DNA from: Microvirga calopogonii
Lineage (GTDB): Bacteria; Pseudomonadota; Alphaproteobacteria; Rhizobiales; Beijerinckiaceae
Length of the DNA stretch: 64,000 bases
Assembly (NCBI RefSeq): GCF_003347665.1
Contig: NZ_QDGA01000022.1
Location: 6,819-70,818 of the forward strand
Direction of reading: 5' to 3'
Shown here: one piece after another, positions 9,436 to 18,966 of the stretch
How positions within the stretch are numbered: position 1 is the stretch's first letter
How the letters are laid out: each line of letters starts with the position of its first letter
The notes under the pieces: generated by a model
The model's database searches: none
What the model saw: only the letters and a program-made list of their open reading frames with translations
What the model was told of the DNA's origin: nothing
Program-made: the position numbers and the translations under genes

Positions 9436-9919
9436 CTGCAAGGCTCTAAGAGCGATCTGCACATGCTCAGTTTGCTTACCGCAATGCCTCAGATCGCAGC
9501 GGCAGCTCCAGAGGCTCTCCCCCTTTGTTTCCAGCTGCTATGCAAGGAACAAATATCTCCCGGCTGAGCCACCGCAGGATAAATTCGAACAGGGCAACAA
9601 GATCCTAGACTGATGCTCAATCAGCGACCGAGGTGGCTCTTTCTTGCGATCTCATCACTTAGTCTAAGATGAGAAGCCTCGTCCGGACGGTTCAATCACC
9701 ACGCCCCAAGGGAGAACTATCCTGAAGCGGGAGCTTGAGCCCTCCGACTCATCTGCCATAATGGCAGGAATCGCGAAGATTCATGTTGTCAAGTGCAAAA
9801 TCTCGCAGGATGCTCTTCATCAAGCGCGTCGCAAACGATTTGCACGGTTCGGAGGCGGCGCACCACCTGCTCAGGCGGGGACCAACTTTCAAGCGTTCTG
9901 CCGTGCGAGGGGCATTCTC
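9436..9919. other. Intergenic, mostly featureless
   Basis: No supported gene. An in-frame extension of the next gene begins at 9761, but it lacks a ribosome site and has a different, basic composition, so I leave it out. An accessory segment appears to begin about here. Confidence 0.4.
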
Positions 9920-10888
9920 ATGTTTGCCGAGATCGACGATATCAATGAGGCTGCGACAGTGCTGGCGACTGCTATGCGCAAGCGCGGGCTCGCCGATGAC
10001 AGGCTGGTCCGCATCACCGCCCGTGACAGCGGCCTCGTCGAAGCTTGCGAGGGCAGCCCGACGGTGATGTGCGGTGCGCTGCGGCTGGTCACAGGAATGC
10101 TTGAAGATCCCGAGTTCCGGGCTCGGGCCCACGAGGAGGGACTTGCCCGGATCGAGCAGGCGAGGAAGATCGCCGGCCCTCTGAAGTCCAAGGTCAAGCC
10201 CTCATTGATTGCGCTCGGTTCGAAGCCGGATGCCCAACTTGAGCTGGTGCTTAAGGACCATGGTTTCAAATGCGTAAGCGCACCGGACGCTGAACCGGTC
10301 CTGTTCGTCGGAACCGCAGATGTGAGCCTCCTGCGGCCTCTGGTGCGCCTCGCTGGCGGCACCATTGGCACCTACAAGGCCCCGGCGGCTGCCATAGGGC
10401 TTGAACCGCCCGCGGCTATCTCCAATGAAAGTGAGCCGCGACAGACCATCCTGGATTGTTCACAGGCCGAGGCGACCCAAAACAGCTGCGAGCCGGAAGA
10501 AGCGGCTCCCCACGTGACGAGGGAGCCTCTGGAGAGCCAGACATCGTCGGTCGACGAAATCTTGGCTGACCTCTACGAAGCGTGCACTGACGAGGTGGTC
10601 CCGAAGGCCTCCTCCCCTCTCAATCCTCCGAGCGCGCCATCCGCCCTCGGACCTGAAGAGCGTGCTATCGCGGCTTGGAACCGCCGCGAGGCCCCGCCCC
10701 GCTCTTCGATCACTGGTCCGACGGATCCCGACCGCCGATCTGTTCCGAGGACGCTTCAGGATGCATTTGCTCCGGCGCTCGACAGTCTTGGCCGTTACGC
10801 CGTGGGCGTTGTGCACGGATCCGACGATCCGCGATTCGCGGATCCCGGGCCCGTGGCGGGAAAGACGAAGACGGAAGAAATCGCCTGA
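9920..10888 (+). CDS. Protein of unknown function
   Basis: The start is set at the ATG at 9920 (MFAEIDDINEAATVL...), preceded by GCGAGGGG about seven bases upstream; the frame is also open back to 9761. The 322-residue product has an ordered N-terminal part: a helical segment (DDINEAATVLATAMRKRGL), then alpha/beta-like sequence including GTADVSLLRPLVRLAGGTIGTYKAP at about residues 140-165. The remaining half is low-complexity, Pro/Glu/Ser-rich and probably disordered. No transmembrane segment, signal peptide or known catalytic motif is visible. I do not recognise the family. It is the first gene of the accessory stretch ending with the FtsH-like protease. Confidence 0.6.
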   Translation: MFAEIDDINEAATVLATAMRKRGLADDRLVRITARDSGLVEACEGSPTVMCGALRLVTGMLEDPEFRARAHEEGLARIEQARKIAGPLKSKVKPSLIALGSKPDAQLELVLKDHGFKCVSAPDAEPVLFVGTADVSLLRPLVRLAGGTIGTYKAPAAAIGLEPPAAISNESEPRQTILDCSQAEATQNSCEPEEAAPHVTREPLESQTSSVDEILADLYEACTDEVVPKASSPLNPPSAPSALGPEERAIAAWNRREAPPRSSITGPTDPDRRSVPRTLQDAFAPALDSLGRYAVGVVHGSDDPRFADPGPVAGKTKTEEIA

Positions 10889-11282
10889 TGGCCCCGGCGG
10901 GCTCTTACTCTCTCCGCAGTCAGATCAGGTCAGAGCCCGTCGCGAGCCTCGGCCAGAAGAATGCGGCGAACAGGGGCAGTATGCCAAGGCCGCGACCGGT
11001 TGCGCAGCGTGGATCAGGCCCTACCGACAAGCTGTGATCTGGGCCGTCCCAGGGAGGCCTCATGCATGGGCATCAGGAGCACGGCTGCCGGGCAACGCGA
11101 AACGCTTTGCGGGCAGGCAGGATTTCGTTAACCAACGCCTAAGAATGCGGCTTGCCGTCTCGGAATATGTGGATATCTTGGAGAATGCAGTCCCAACTGC
11201 TGGTCAGCCCTCACAAGGGGCGGCCGCTACGGGTGGTAGGACACCGGTAGCGACCTGACCATAACCCTCATCTCAGGAACAG
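10889..11282. other. Intergenic, no gene seen
   Basis: 394 bases with overlapping open frames in this GC-rich sequence but no domain or convincing ribosome site. Nothing else recognised. Confidence 0.4.
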
Positions 11283-11423
11283 ATGATGATTACGGCTATC
11301 CTTGCTCTTAGCGCCTTCCGCCGAGTCGCGGAAGCCCTGATTGACTCCATCGGCCCCATGAGGCTCATGGCCCTCTCCTTCCTTGTCGGCAAAGCGCTGC
11401 GCGGTCCCCGGCTCCCGGCCTGA
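11283..11423 (+). CDS. Possible 46-residue small protein
   Basis: A short frame begins with two ATG codons after CAGGAA and encodes a 46-residue peptide that is hydrophobic and basic in turns (ITAILALSAFRRVAEALID, then MRLMALSFLVGKALRG). It could form an amphipathic or membrane-inserting helix. It lies 111 bp before the DUF4357 gene on the same strand. No homologue is known to me; it may be chance. Confidence 0.3.
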   Translation: MMITAILALSAFRRVAEALIDSIGPMRLMALSFLVGKALRGPRLPA

Positions 11424-11534
11424 TCTCCCGCCGCCTTCATCAACAATCCCTCGTGACAGGCTGACGCGCATCGTGCGCGCCTCTTTGGCTCGCCCGGTGC
11501 GCTGGCCTGATCGCAGCTGACAAGGAACAACATC

Positions 11535-12563
11535 ATGTCGCTTTCTTCCATCCTGCGCTCCATGCGCAGGCTGATCACACCTGTCATCCCTGAGCAGACC
11601 GCCTCCCGGCCATGCTCTATGGTCCCCGTGCAGGTGACACTGCTCACCGACCAGCCGGGCGGCGCCCGCCTCATCACGACGCCGACCAGCGGATTGGTCG
11701 TCGGCATAGCGCCGGTGACCGACGCCCCCATTCTGCTCACCCGGACCCTTTTCCAGCGCCCCCTCTGCTACGCCCTGTTCCACCGGGGAGCATTGCGGGA
11801 ACTCGGCATCGATGGTGTCGATGCTCCCGAGGCCAGGATCGGCGAGACCATGTGGCCGCTTAGGCGTTTCGAGGAGCACTTCAACGCCCCGCCCCTTCCC
11901 ATTGAGGAGCTCCTGCTGGTCGCTTCCCGAGACGAGGACGGCTTTGGCCGGGACGAGATTGTGGCCCTGCAGGAGATCCTGACGGAGCGCGCCGTCAGGG
12001 CGGGCCGCTATGAGGTGACTGGCGCCCCGCCCACCCGATCCTGGCTGCGTCAAGTCCAGCCTCAGCTCGTCGAGCATTGGCTGGCCGATCTCAGGCCTAT
12101 GCTTATCAGCGCAGGTTGCGACATGTTCGAGCCGCGACGGGCCGTGCTCGTTCCGCGTCATATGGCACGGCCAATCCCGGCGCATGAGCCTATCCCACAG
12201 GCCCAGGCGGCTCTACCGCCCCTGCCCTCCGGCTTCACGGTTGACGTGCCGGAGGACCTTCTCTCCCATCCCGAAGCCCGACGCTACAGGCTCACCTTCA
12301 ACGGGGCCTCGGCACAAGCCCGCGTGATCGGACCCTGGACCGTGCTGGAGAAAGGCTCGTTCGTTGCCGGCGAGGACCGCTTAGGCATCCAGCCATGTCT
12401 CGCCAACAAGCGACGGCTGATGCAGGAGCGCGGCGTTCTGCGGCCTGCGGCCCGCCAAGGCCTCCTGCGCGTCACCCGGCATGTGGCCCTGCCCTCGCTC
12501 ACCAATGCGGGCCGCGTGGTGACCGGCGGCAACGGGCCCAAAGACCTCTGGGACGCAGCCTGA
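11535..12563 (+). CDS. DUF4357-domain protein, related to GIY-YIG/DUF4357 family
   Basis: A protein of 342 residues with an AAGGA site just before the ATG. The C-terminal part (about 255-340: RVIGPWTVLEKGSFVAGED ... ANKRRLMQERGVL) matches the DUF4357 pattern. The preceding region (RDEIVALQEILTERAVRAGRYEVTGAPP...LVEHWLADLRPMLISAGCDMFEP) follows the layout found in GIY-YIG nuclease-DUF4357 proteins, where a helix pair links nuclease and DUF4357. I cannot see an intact GIY-YIG signature, so nuclease activity is doubtful. The assignment is from pattern memory. It precedes the FtsH-like protease by 94 bp on the same strand, with a hairpin between them. Confidence 0.65.
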   Translation: MSLSSILRSMRRLITPVIPEQTASRPCSMVPVQVTLLTDQPGGARLITTPTSGLVVGIAPVTDAPILLTRTLFQRPLCYALFHRGALRELGIDGVDAPEARIGETMWPLRRFEEHFNAPPLPIEELLLVASRDEDGFGRDEIVALQEILTERAVRAGRYEVTGAPPTRSWLRQVQPQLVEHWLADLRPMLISAGCDMFEPRRAVLVPRHMARPIPAHEPIPQAQAALPPLPSGFTVDVPEDLLSHPEARRYRLTFNGASAQARVIGPWTVLEKGSFVAGEDRLGIQPCLANKRRLMQERGVLRPAARQGLLRVTRHVALPSLTNAGRVVTGGNGPKDLWDAA

Positions 12564-12569
12564 GAACTC

Positions 12570-12591
12570 GTGGCCTGCGTGAGCAGGCCAC
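12570..12591 (+). terminator. Hairpin with GNRA loop between DUF4357 and protease genes
   Basis: A perfect 9-bp stem GTGGCCTGC/GCAGGCCAC closes on GTGA, a GNRA-type tetraloop, six bases after the stop codon. There is no T-run, so it may act as a partial terminator or transcript stabiliser rather than a full stop. Confidence 0.5.
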
Positions 12592-12657
12592 CCCCTCCCT
12601 TCGATTTCATCGCAACGCCGCGCGTAATCCCGCGCTGGCGCTTGCCGGAGCACATCC

Positions 12658-14835
12658 ATGCGAACCTCCTCCACTGTCAACCACCAGCCCAGTTCCAGCC
12701 GGGAACAGTCCTCCTGCGGATGTGCCAATCGGCCCGAACCCCCGTACCCTGACCTCCCGCCGCTGAAGGAACCGGATTCGGACCCGGCCTTCGAGGAGAG
12801 CGGAGCGTTGCAGCCTGGTGCCGCAACCGTCGAGACGACCTCCTTCAATGACTTCATGGACCTTGCCTCCAAGACTGCCCCTCGACGCGGCAGCTCCTCG
12901 CTGTCCCACCAGACGAGCCTTTCGCCCACGCAGCTCATCGCCCGTGCCGCGGTCAAGGCAGCGCTCAGCCGCGCCGCCTTAAGAGGTTTGCGCGACAGGA
13001 GGGCAATCGTTATCGTCCTGCAAGTGCCGAGTGCGGCCTGGGTGGAGCCGGTCCAGGATGCGATAGCAAATCTGGCCGTGGGCCGTGTCGAGGTGATTGG
13101 GGCAGCCTATCGGGAGAAGTCCACATCGGATAACCGCGAGGACAGTGCCTTGCACGCAATGTCGTTGGGGCGTCCGGTTATCGGCATCGCGCCGTCCATG
13201 GCGTTCCTCCCGCAGGTCCTGGTGGCGGCGGCCGATCATACCCTCGCAATCCCGCCATTGAGCCCTGCTCTCGTGGGTCAGGTGATTGCGAAGTGGTGCG
13301 GTGTCAGGCGGCCCCCACTCGTGCGAGCGGAGCATTTGGCGGGCCTTGACCTACGCGACGTGGCAGCGGTACTGCGCTGTGCTGGTACCACCACCTCCCC
13401 GCGCGCCTACCTGGCCCGATTGAAGCGCGCCGCGCGCCACCGGGTTGGCCCACCAGAGGCGGAGACGCTGCCCCCCCTCGCTGACCTGACTGGTTACGAC
13501 GAGGCGAAGGTCTGGGCTGAAATGCTCGTGGCCGATATTGCCCGGGTTCGCGCTGGGGATCTCGATCCCCGCGAGCTTGAGGGCGCCCTCTTCTGGGGCA
13601 AGCCCGGCACCGGCAAGACACTCCTGGCAAGAGTTCTGTCAGCAGAGGCGGGCGTGCCGTTTCGTGCCACGAGCGTGGCCATGTGGTTCGGCAATTCCCC
13701 AGGCTATCTTAACGACATAATCAAGCAGATCGACCAATTCTGCGACGGTTTGTTGATGGCCGCTCGGAGCTCCTCAGCCCGAACGGCGGTCGGATTCGTA
13801 GACGAGCTTGATGCGCTTCCGAACCGAGCCAAGCTCTCGGACCGCAACAGCGACTTCTTCTCAGTTGTCGTCACGCACTGCCTCATGCGATGGGAGGAGT
13901 TGCGCCGGGCCGGCATTGTGCTGATCGCGGCCACGAACCATCCGGAAAATATCGATCCTGCCCTGCTACGTCCCGGGCGTTTCGACCGTCAGTTCGAGAT
14001 CACGCCACCCGATGAACAGGGCCGTCTCGGGATATTGCGACAGCATCTGGGTCCTGATCTCGCAGCGGTCGATGTAACCCCTGCCGCGCGCCTGAGCTCA
14101 GGGGCCACGGGCGCGATGCTCGCCGGCTCTGTCAAGGCAGCCCGGCGCCGGGCACGCTCTTCCGGCCGCCCTATGAGTCTTGATGACCTCCTCTCCGAGA
14201 TCGCACCGCCCGACGCTCGTCACCCTGATGAGATCCGCGCTGTGGCCATACATGAGGCAGCCCATGCCATTGTCGCCCACAGGCTCGGCCTGGCGGTGGT
14301 GCAGGTCACCGTTCAGCCTGCCGGCGATGCCGCAGGGGCAACCAGGCTGCGCCTCCTGACCGGTGTTCCCGGCCGCCAAGATCTGGAGCGGCGGGCGCTC
14401 GCACTGCTCTCCGGCCGCGCAGCAGACTCGCTCCTCGGCCGCGGTGCCAATGCCGGGGCGTCCCATGACCTACAAGAGGCCACACGAATCGTGACCAGCT
14501 TGCATGCTTCTCTCGGTCTCGGTGCGACTCTCGCGCACCGGATCGAGCCCGCAGAGGCAGAGCGCCTCCTGCAATGGGATCGGGAGGTGACCACCCTGGT
14601 CGAGCAGGACCTTCAGCATCTCATGCGGCAGGCCGAGGCCGTGGTATGGGCAAACCGGGAGGCGATCCTCGCAACGGCCGAACTCCTTGTGGTCCACCGT
14701 GTGTTGGTCGGCGACGAGGTGGCGGCCGTCGCAGCAGCGCATCCTCCGCGGGTACGCGTGAAGGCGGTGCGCCGTCAGCATCCCGCAATGCCCTCACCGG
14801 CGGAAGCAGGATGCAGTCCAGCGTGCCGCCAATAG
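12658..14835 (+). CDS. Soluble FtsH-like AAA+ ATPase with M41 metalloprotease domain
   Basis: A protein of 725 residues. Residues 1-100 are probably disordered, and about 110-260 form an unknown domain (AIVIVLQVPSAAWVEP ... PVIGIAPSMAFLPQVLVAAADHTLAIPP). The AAA+ module has Walker A GKPGTGKT (314-321), Walker B VGFVDELD (378-385) and the second-region-of-homology segment NIDPALLRPGRFDRQ with both arginines. The peptidase domain has HEAAH (532-536) and a candidate third zinc ligand Asp604 in SHDLQEAT, 72 residues on, as in FtsH. All catalytic residues are therefore present. Unlike housekeeping FtsH it has no transmembrane anchor; the unknown N-terminal domain replaces it and may recognise substrates. 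It may be co-transcribed with the DUF4357 gene. Its target is unknown. Confidence 0.85.
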   Translation: MRTSSTVNHQPSSSREQSSCGCANRPEPPYPDLPPLKEPDSDPAFEESGALQPGAATVETTSFNDFMDLASKTAPRRGSSSLSHQTSLSPTQLIARAAVKAALSRAALRGLRDRRAIVIVLQVPSAAWVEPVQDAIANLAVGRVEVIGAAYREKSTSDNREDSALHAMSLGRPVIGIAPSMAFLPQVLVAAADHTLAIPPLSPALVGQVIAKWCGVRRPPLVRAEHLAGLDLRDVAAVLRCAGTTTSPRAYLARLKRAARHRVGPPEAETLPPLADLTGYDEAKVWAEMLVADIARVRAGDLDPRELEGALFWGKPGTGKTLLARVLSAEAGVPFRATSVAMWFGNSPGYLNDIIKQIDQFCDGLLMAARSSSARTAVGFVDELDALPNRAKLSDRNSDFFSVVVTHCLMRWEELRRAGIVLIAATNHPENIDPALLRPGRFDRQFEITPPDEQGRLGILRQHLGPDLAAVDVTPAARLSSGATGAMLAGSVKAARRRARSSGRPMSLDDLLSEIAPPDARHPDEIRAVAIHEAAHAIVAHRLGLAVVQVTVQPAGDAAGATRLRLLTGVPGRQDLERRALALLSGRAADSLLGRGANAGASHDLQEATRIVTSLHASLGLGATLAHRIEPAEAERLLQWDREVTTLVEQDLQHLMRQAEAVVWANREAILATAELLVVHRVLVGDEVAAVAAAHPPRVRVKAVRRQHPAMPSPAEAGCSPACRQ

Positions 14836-16544
14836 CTTGGCCCACCGTGGACCTCCCACCCCACCCTGGACGTTCCAGCTTGCACGCCCGACCGTGCGTT
14901 GATCTTTGAATTGCCAGGGTATTGTTTGCCCACCGGCCCGATTGCACGTCGGTGGGCAGGCCGTTAAGCGGAGCCCACGCTGATGAACTGGACGCCGCAT
15001 CTCTCCCCCCTACCGAGGGCTCAGAGAGCAGAGCGATCCTGAAGCGGGCGGTCGATATGGGCATGATTGGTCTCATACCGATTGTTCAGGACGGAAGGGC
15101 TGACGACGGTGCCCGCATTCTGCAATCGGAGGAATGCCGCGACTCGGCAAATCGCTCTCGGGCCGAGATTGCCGGCCCGCATGACCATAGGCATGGCTGC
15201 CACGCTCGCTTGGCACGATACCCAGCGGAAATCCGGTCCACCCACCCTCACAGCCGGGCCTTCTGCAGGACTCTGGGGACCACGAAAACCGCGCTCGTTT
15301 TCGTCCCCCCGTTACTCCTATTAATTGAATCGTTTTTACAGCTCGAAGTAACGTTTTTCCAAAACTCCGCGGATTCGAGGATGCAATGTCGGCGACACCG
15401 CCAAGGCCGCCGAAGGCAATGGCCGCCTTTCCATGCCGTCCTAGCGTAGTGCAGCCTGCAAGCAGGATTTCTGCCACATCCACCTTCTGCAGATCTGTCA
15501 TCGGCCTCGCACCTGATCACAGGATCAACCGATGAACCTTGGCGTACCCAGCCATGCAGTTGCATTATCGACATCCGTTTGGAGCCATTAAGCTCATCAG
15601 CCACTCAACTACCACGTTTGAGTTCTTGAACCGGCAAGCGAAGCTTCGTGTCAGATCATCCCGCTTCCCGACTGGTCTGCTCGTCGACATCCCGCCTCGC
15701 TGAGACAAACCCGAATCTTTCTCTGCCGTTGAGCCTTGGAGCCGACCAGATACTGAATGTGTGCGCTGACGCTGCCCCCGCTATGGTCCTCCTCGGCTCA
15801 GATCACTGGGACGATCATCCCTGCCCGGATCATTCCTTTGCGCTTTGGACAAGCTGCGAATGCGATCATCGAAGAGGCCTTGCCGCAGTGCGAAGGCGAT
15901 AGATCGCTGGCGCGGGCCCCTTTTCACGGCGAGAGGGCCGAATGCAGGATTTCGCACAACAGACTGGTCAGGAGAGTACTGGCGCCCGGCGTGACACGAG
16001 AGCCGCGGAACCAAATCGCATCAAAGTTTCGTTTCTCGCATCAGGCCTGTTGCGAGAAGGGCTGAGGAGACTTAACCCCGGTTACAGAGCCATCGCGGCT
16101 GTGATGGGCAGGAACCACAATCACGGTAGCACACGGTATCAAATTCCGGCTGTCATCTGTTCCGCTCATTTGCTTTTCATCTGGCCCGGGCCCCGCGCCT
16201 CCCTTCTATTGAGGAATTCGCGAATTTGCCCGAGGGGGCACCGATATGGTCAATCTGAGCAGCCTGATCTAAGATATCTGTGAAAGGCCGACGCCTGAAG
16301 GCGGGTCGGGCTTACCGCGACGAGTGCTGTGGATCTGGCCGCCAGCCTCCGCAGCAACCCCTTCCTTCTGCTGCATTGGTCCTGCCTTTGGCGAAAATCT
16401 GGTAGTCGCCGGCTCTATCGCCTCCGATCAAGCGCCATCCAAGCGGTTTTTTGCTCAGAGGCGAAGCGTTGCCCCAGCCCCATCGCCGTTCGGGTTTGTC
16501 AGTCTCCAGGGCAAAGTCCTTGCCCCAATTGCCTTATCAGTCTG
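14836..16544. other. 1.7-kb region without a convincing gene
   Basis: Several short frames exist on both strands, none with a domain I recognise. A minus-strand frame starting at 15501 (MTDLQKVDVAEILLAGC...GGLGGVADI) looks protein-like for about 60 residues and then becomes Arg/Ser/Pro-rich, so it may be a decayed gene. At 16244 an 8-codon frame follows a GAGGGGGC site and precedes a small hairpin at about 16288-16309; no amino-acid bias supports a leader peptide. The low coding density suggests degraded accessory DNA. Confidence 0.4.
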
Positions 16545-17150
16545 CTAGCGGAGAGAACTCCCAATCTCTTCTTCGAGCGCCTCAACCGTGCCAGCAGTCA
16601 GTTCGCCCGTCACGGTCAAGCCGCGGGCGCGCTCAAAGGCCTCGACCGCTGCCCGCGTGCCGGGTCCTATCACACCGTCCGCGTCCAGACGACCGAAGCC
16701 CAATTCGGTGAGCGCTTCCTGGGCGGTGCGGATCTGTTGCTGCGACAGAGGAGGCGATGGCCTTGGAGGCGGTGCAACCCGTGAGTTTGCCTGCGGTTCC
16801 GGAGCTGGCCGCCCACCAAGCTGTGCCTGAGCCCGGTCCACAGCCTCACTCAGCCGCACCCGCAGGAACTCCAGATGGGCGACCTCCTCCTTTGTCCGCA
16901 TCAAGCGCCTCTCGGCGTTCTGCAGGTCTCCAATCTGTGCCCGAAGTTGGTCACGCTCGCCCGCCAGTTGATCGCGCTCAGCTGAGATCCTTTCGAGATC
17001 ACTTTGCCGGCTCGCCGCCTGGCTCGACATCTCCCTGGTGCGATCAGTCAGCACCGACCATGCCCACAAGCCCCATCCAAGAGCCGCAACGAGGGCCCAA
17101 CCACCGCCTAAGGCTTTGAGGGCTGTCGCCTTTTGGTTTTCGGCGTTCAT
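16545..17150 (-). CDS. Membrane-anchored coiled-coil protein with peptidoglycan-binding domain
   Basis: A protein of 201 residues with one transmembrane helix at about 12-34 (ALGGGWALVAALGWGLWAWSV), a coiled coil at about 40-110 (SDLERISAERDQLAGERDQL...), a Pro-rich linker and a C-terminal PG_binding_1 domain (TAQEALTELGFGRLDADGVIGPGTRAAVEAFERARGL, about 140-195). The arrangement suggests an inner-membrane protein reaching across the periplasm to peptidoglycan. No catalytic domain is attached. No operon partner is seen. Confidence 0.8.
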   Translation of the reverse strand: MNAENQKATALKALGGGWALVAALGWGLWAWSVLTDRTREMSSQAASRQSDLERISAERDQLAGERDQLRAQIGDLQNAERRLMRTKEEVAHLEFLRVRLSEAVDRAQAQLGGRPAPEPQANSRVAPPPRPSPPLSQQQIRTAQEALTELGFGRLDADGVIGPGTRAAVEAFERARGLTVTGELTAGTVEALEEEIGSSLR

Positions 17151-17592
17151 AGCAACTCACCAACGAGATTGAGATTGCAGCGAGCAATCGTCACGGTCCA
17201 GCAGTAGGATTTGGGCGCGATTGCTGTCAAGATATGTGAGCTTCCAGGTAGGGCCTACTCAGCCAGCGCCTGAGCACTGACATAGGACAGCAGCCGTGCA
17301 CGACATGTGGAGCCGATCACCCCGTGACCAGCTATGTCCGATTTTTCGCGACCTCACAGTTCGGACCGAAATCCCGCGGCGTTCAAGACGTTGCCTGAAC
17401 CCATACCTGATCGGGTCCTTGGTAAAAGGTCACTTTCCGCGATACAGTACCGCATCGCTTGGCAAAGGGATCCGCTTTTCCGGCTAAGGCGATGCGCTTT
17501 TAAATGATGTGGAACATCGGATTGGGTCTTGAATGTGGGCTCTTCTGGGGCCGATGCTCCAATACAGTGCAGATGATGAGGAATTTGCAAGC
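17151..17592. other. Divergent intergenic region
   Basis: 442 bases between the minus-strand peptidoglycan-binding gene and a plus-strand gene. Presumably contains both promoters; I found no clear operator, RNA or coding sequence. Confidence 0.4.
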
Positions 17593-17976
17593 ATGGCCAA
17601 GATGAGACTAGGCATTAAGGTGTCGGAAGACCGCCAGTCCGTTGCCATTGAATTCGCCGCAGCTGGGCAAGCCCCATCCCCTATAGTGCTGGATTTGGAT
17701 CAGCTTAGTAGCTTGATCAAGGTCCTGGGCCAGACCCGCCATCGCATGGTCGAGGGCTTGCCGATGCCACCGCTCGAAGGTCAAACCGTTGCCACCGTGA
17801 ACCGACCGAGATGGTACATTCAGGTGGCACAGCTCGACGGATCGGTTCTCGCGTTCGACCATCCTGCTTTCGGCGCGGTCGGGTTTGCCATACCAAGACA
17901 GGAGGTCGCAGCGATGGTCCGAATTTTGAACAACCATCTTTCGATGCCGTCTGGTCATCCCACGACCCGGAACTGA
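17593..17976 (+). CDS. Hypothetical protein
   Basis: 127 residues from the ATG at 17593, with GAGGAA nine bases upstream; the frame is open further up to 17533. The sequence MAKMRLGIKVSEDRQSVAIEFAA... alternates beta strands with charged turns (PRWYIQVAQLDGSVLAFDHPAFGAVGFAIPRQEVAAMVRILNNHL) and ends with a helix. It looks like a small folded cytoplasmic protein. I do not recognise the family and see no catalytic motif. Confidence 0.6.
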   Translation: MAKMRLGIKVSEDRQSVAIEFAAAGQAPSPIVLDLDQLSSLIKVLGQTRHRMVEGLPMPPLEGQTVATVNRPRWYIQVAQLDGSVLAFDHPAFGAVGFAIPRQEVAAMVRILNNHLSMPSGHPTTRN

Positions 17977-18062
17977 AGGGCTCATCGAAGTCGGAGCAGA
18001 CTGGACCAACCCTGCCGAGAGGCACCTTGCTTCTGACCTCCACAGCCGATCGGGATGCTTCC

Positions 18063-18407
18063 ATGGTTCATGAGCGTGAACATCTTATCCGGCGAGCGGT
18101 CCAGCGGGTTATCAGGGCACTTGCGGACGAACAACATACGGTCGGCGCCGGTGGTCTGTTCGAGCTTGCCTATCCGCTTGTGGCCGCGGACGTGCCCGAC
18201 GCCTCAGCGGAGGAGATCAGGGCTGCATTCGCCTCTGCGTGGGACATCGCTCCTGTGAATCGAGCTCTCTATGAACAGGTGCTTGCCGTCTGCGACAGAC
18301 ACTGGCCTGGTGAGAACGAAACCATCGACCAAATTCTCCACCGGGCTTCAAGAGGTGGCGACGTGGAAGCGATGTACCTCCTCGCCTTAGTGAAGAGCGC
18401 CCATTGA
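18063..18407 (+). CDS. Hypothetical helical protein
   Basis: 114 residues from the ATG at 18063; the frame is open upstream, but there it overlaps the preceding gene. The product is mostly helical and acidic (MVHEREHLIRRAVQRVIRALADEQ...) with a C-terminal stretch IDQILHRASRGGDVEAMYLLALVKSAH that resembles a single Sel1/TPR-like helix pair. Family not recognised. Confidence 0.55.
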   Translation: MVHEREHLIRRAVQRVIRALADEQHTVGAGGLFELAYPLVAADVPDASAEEIRAAFASAWDIAPVNRALYEQVLAVCDRHWPGENETIDQILHRASRGGDVEAMYLLALVKSAH

Positions 18408-18608
18408 CCGCCGCACCTCTCCGTCGCCCGTTTCGTACTCCACTGACCACCCACTCTGATCATAAGCATCGGCTCTGTGACCGTATGCCAAGTAACCCCG
18501 CGAAGGATCTGGTGGGAGGTGGGTGATGCGGACACGGGGCGCCGGATAGCTGCCCGTAACGTCAAACGACACCGCATCGGGTTGCTCCGACTTCCTCATC
18601 GTCGGCAA
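18387..18608 (-). CDS. Possible small protein, convergent
   Basis: A 73-residue frame whose end overlaps the end of the previous gene by 21 bp on the opposite strand. The product (SFDVTGSYPAPRVRITHLPPDPS...WSVEYETGDGEVRRSMGALH) has a plausible amino-acid composition but no recognised domain and no strong ribosome site. Could be a chance frame. Confidence 0.3.
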   Translation of the reverse strand: MPTMRKSEQPDAVSFDVTGSYPAPRVRITHLPPDPSRGYLAYGHRADAYDQSGWSVEYETGDGEVRRSMGALH

Positions 18609-18966
18609 TTGGACTTCGTCGAAATGCGACTCGCCATCCGAGGTCGCATAGATGCGCAGGCACTTCGTTGCGGCTGGCTCCTGTAATGGAATTTCACAGC
18701 TGGGCCCATATGCGATTTCCCAGCAACGAGAAATTTACCTAGGTTGAAAATCAAACGAATATTCTGAGGTACCCATCTCCGCTAGATTTCGTAGCAATAG
18801 AGAAGGCTGCTCAGCCTTCCTTGCATCTATTTAGTCCTTTCGGATCCCTATGAGATTAACGTGACTTAGTTCAATCTAAGCCCAGGGTCGTCACGTTCTC
18901 GCGATAATTCGCCACATTTGAGGCCAAAAGGGTACCCATTTCTGGGAGGAGGATTTGTTCCTGCGT
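18609..18966. other. AT-richer intergenic region upstream of the A-T-TE gene
   Basis: About 360 bases, richer in A and T than its surroundings, probably holding the promoter of the large gene downstream. No well-spaced -35/-10 pair stands out. It ends with a strong GGAGGAGG ribosome site at 18945-18952. Confidence 0.4.

Noticed and set aside
8014-9462. 482-codon minus-strand frame
   Set aside because: Antisense to the UDP-sugar dehydrogenase, whose NAD and catalytic motifs are complete.
10662-11258. 198-codon plus-strand frame overlapping the end of the unknown gene at 9920-10888
   Set aside because: Arg/Pro/Ser-rich, overlaps a longer frame by more than 200 bp, and lacks a ribosome site.
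16244-16310. Eight-codon leader peptide with attenuator-like hairpin
   Set aside because: Good ribosome site, but no run of a regulatory amino acid, an imperfect stem, no T-run and no biosynthetic gene downstream.
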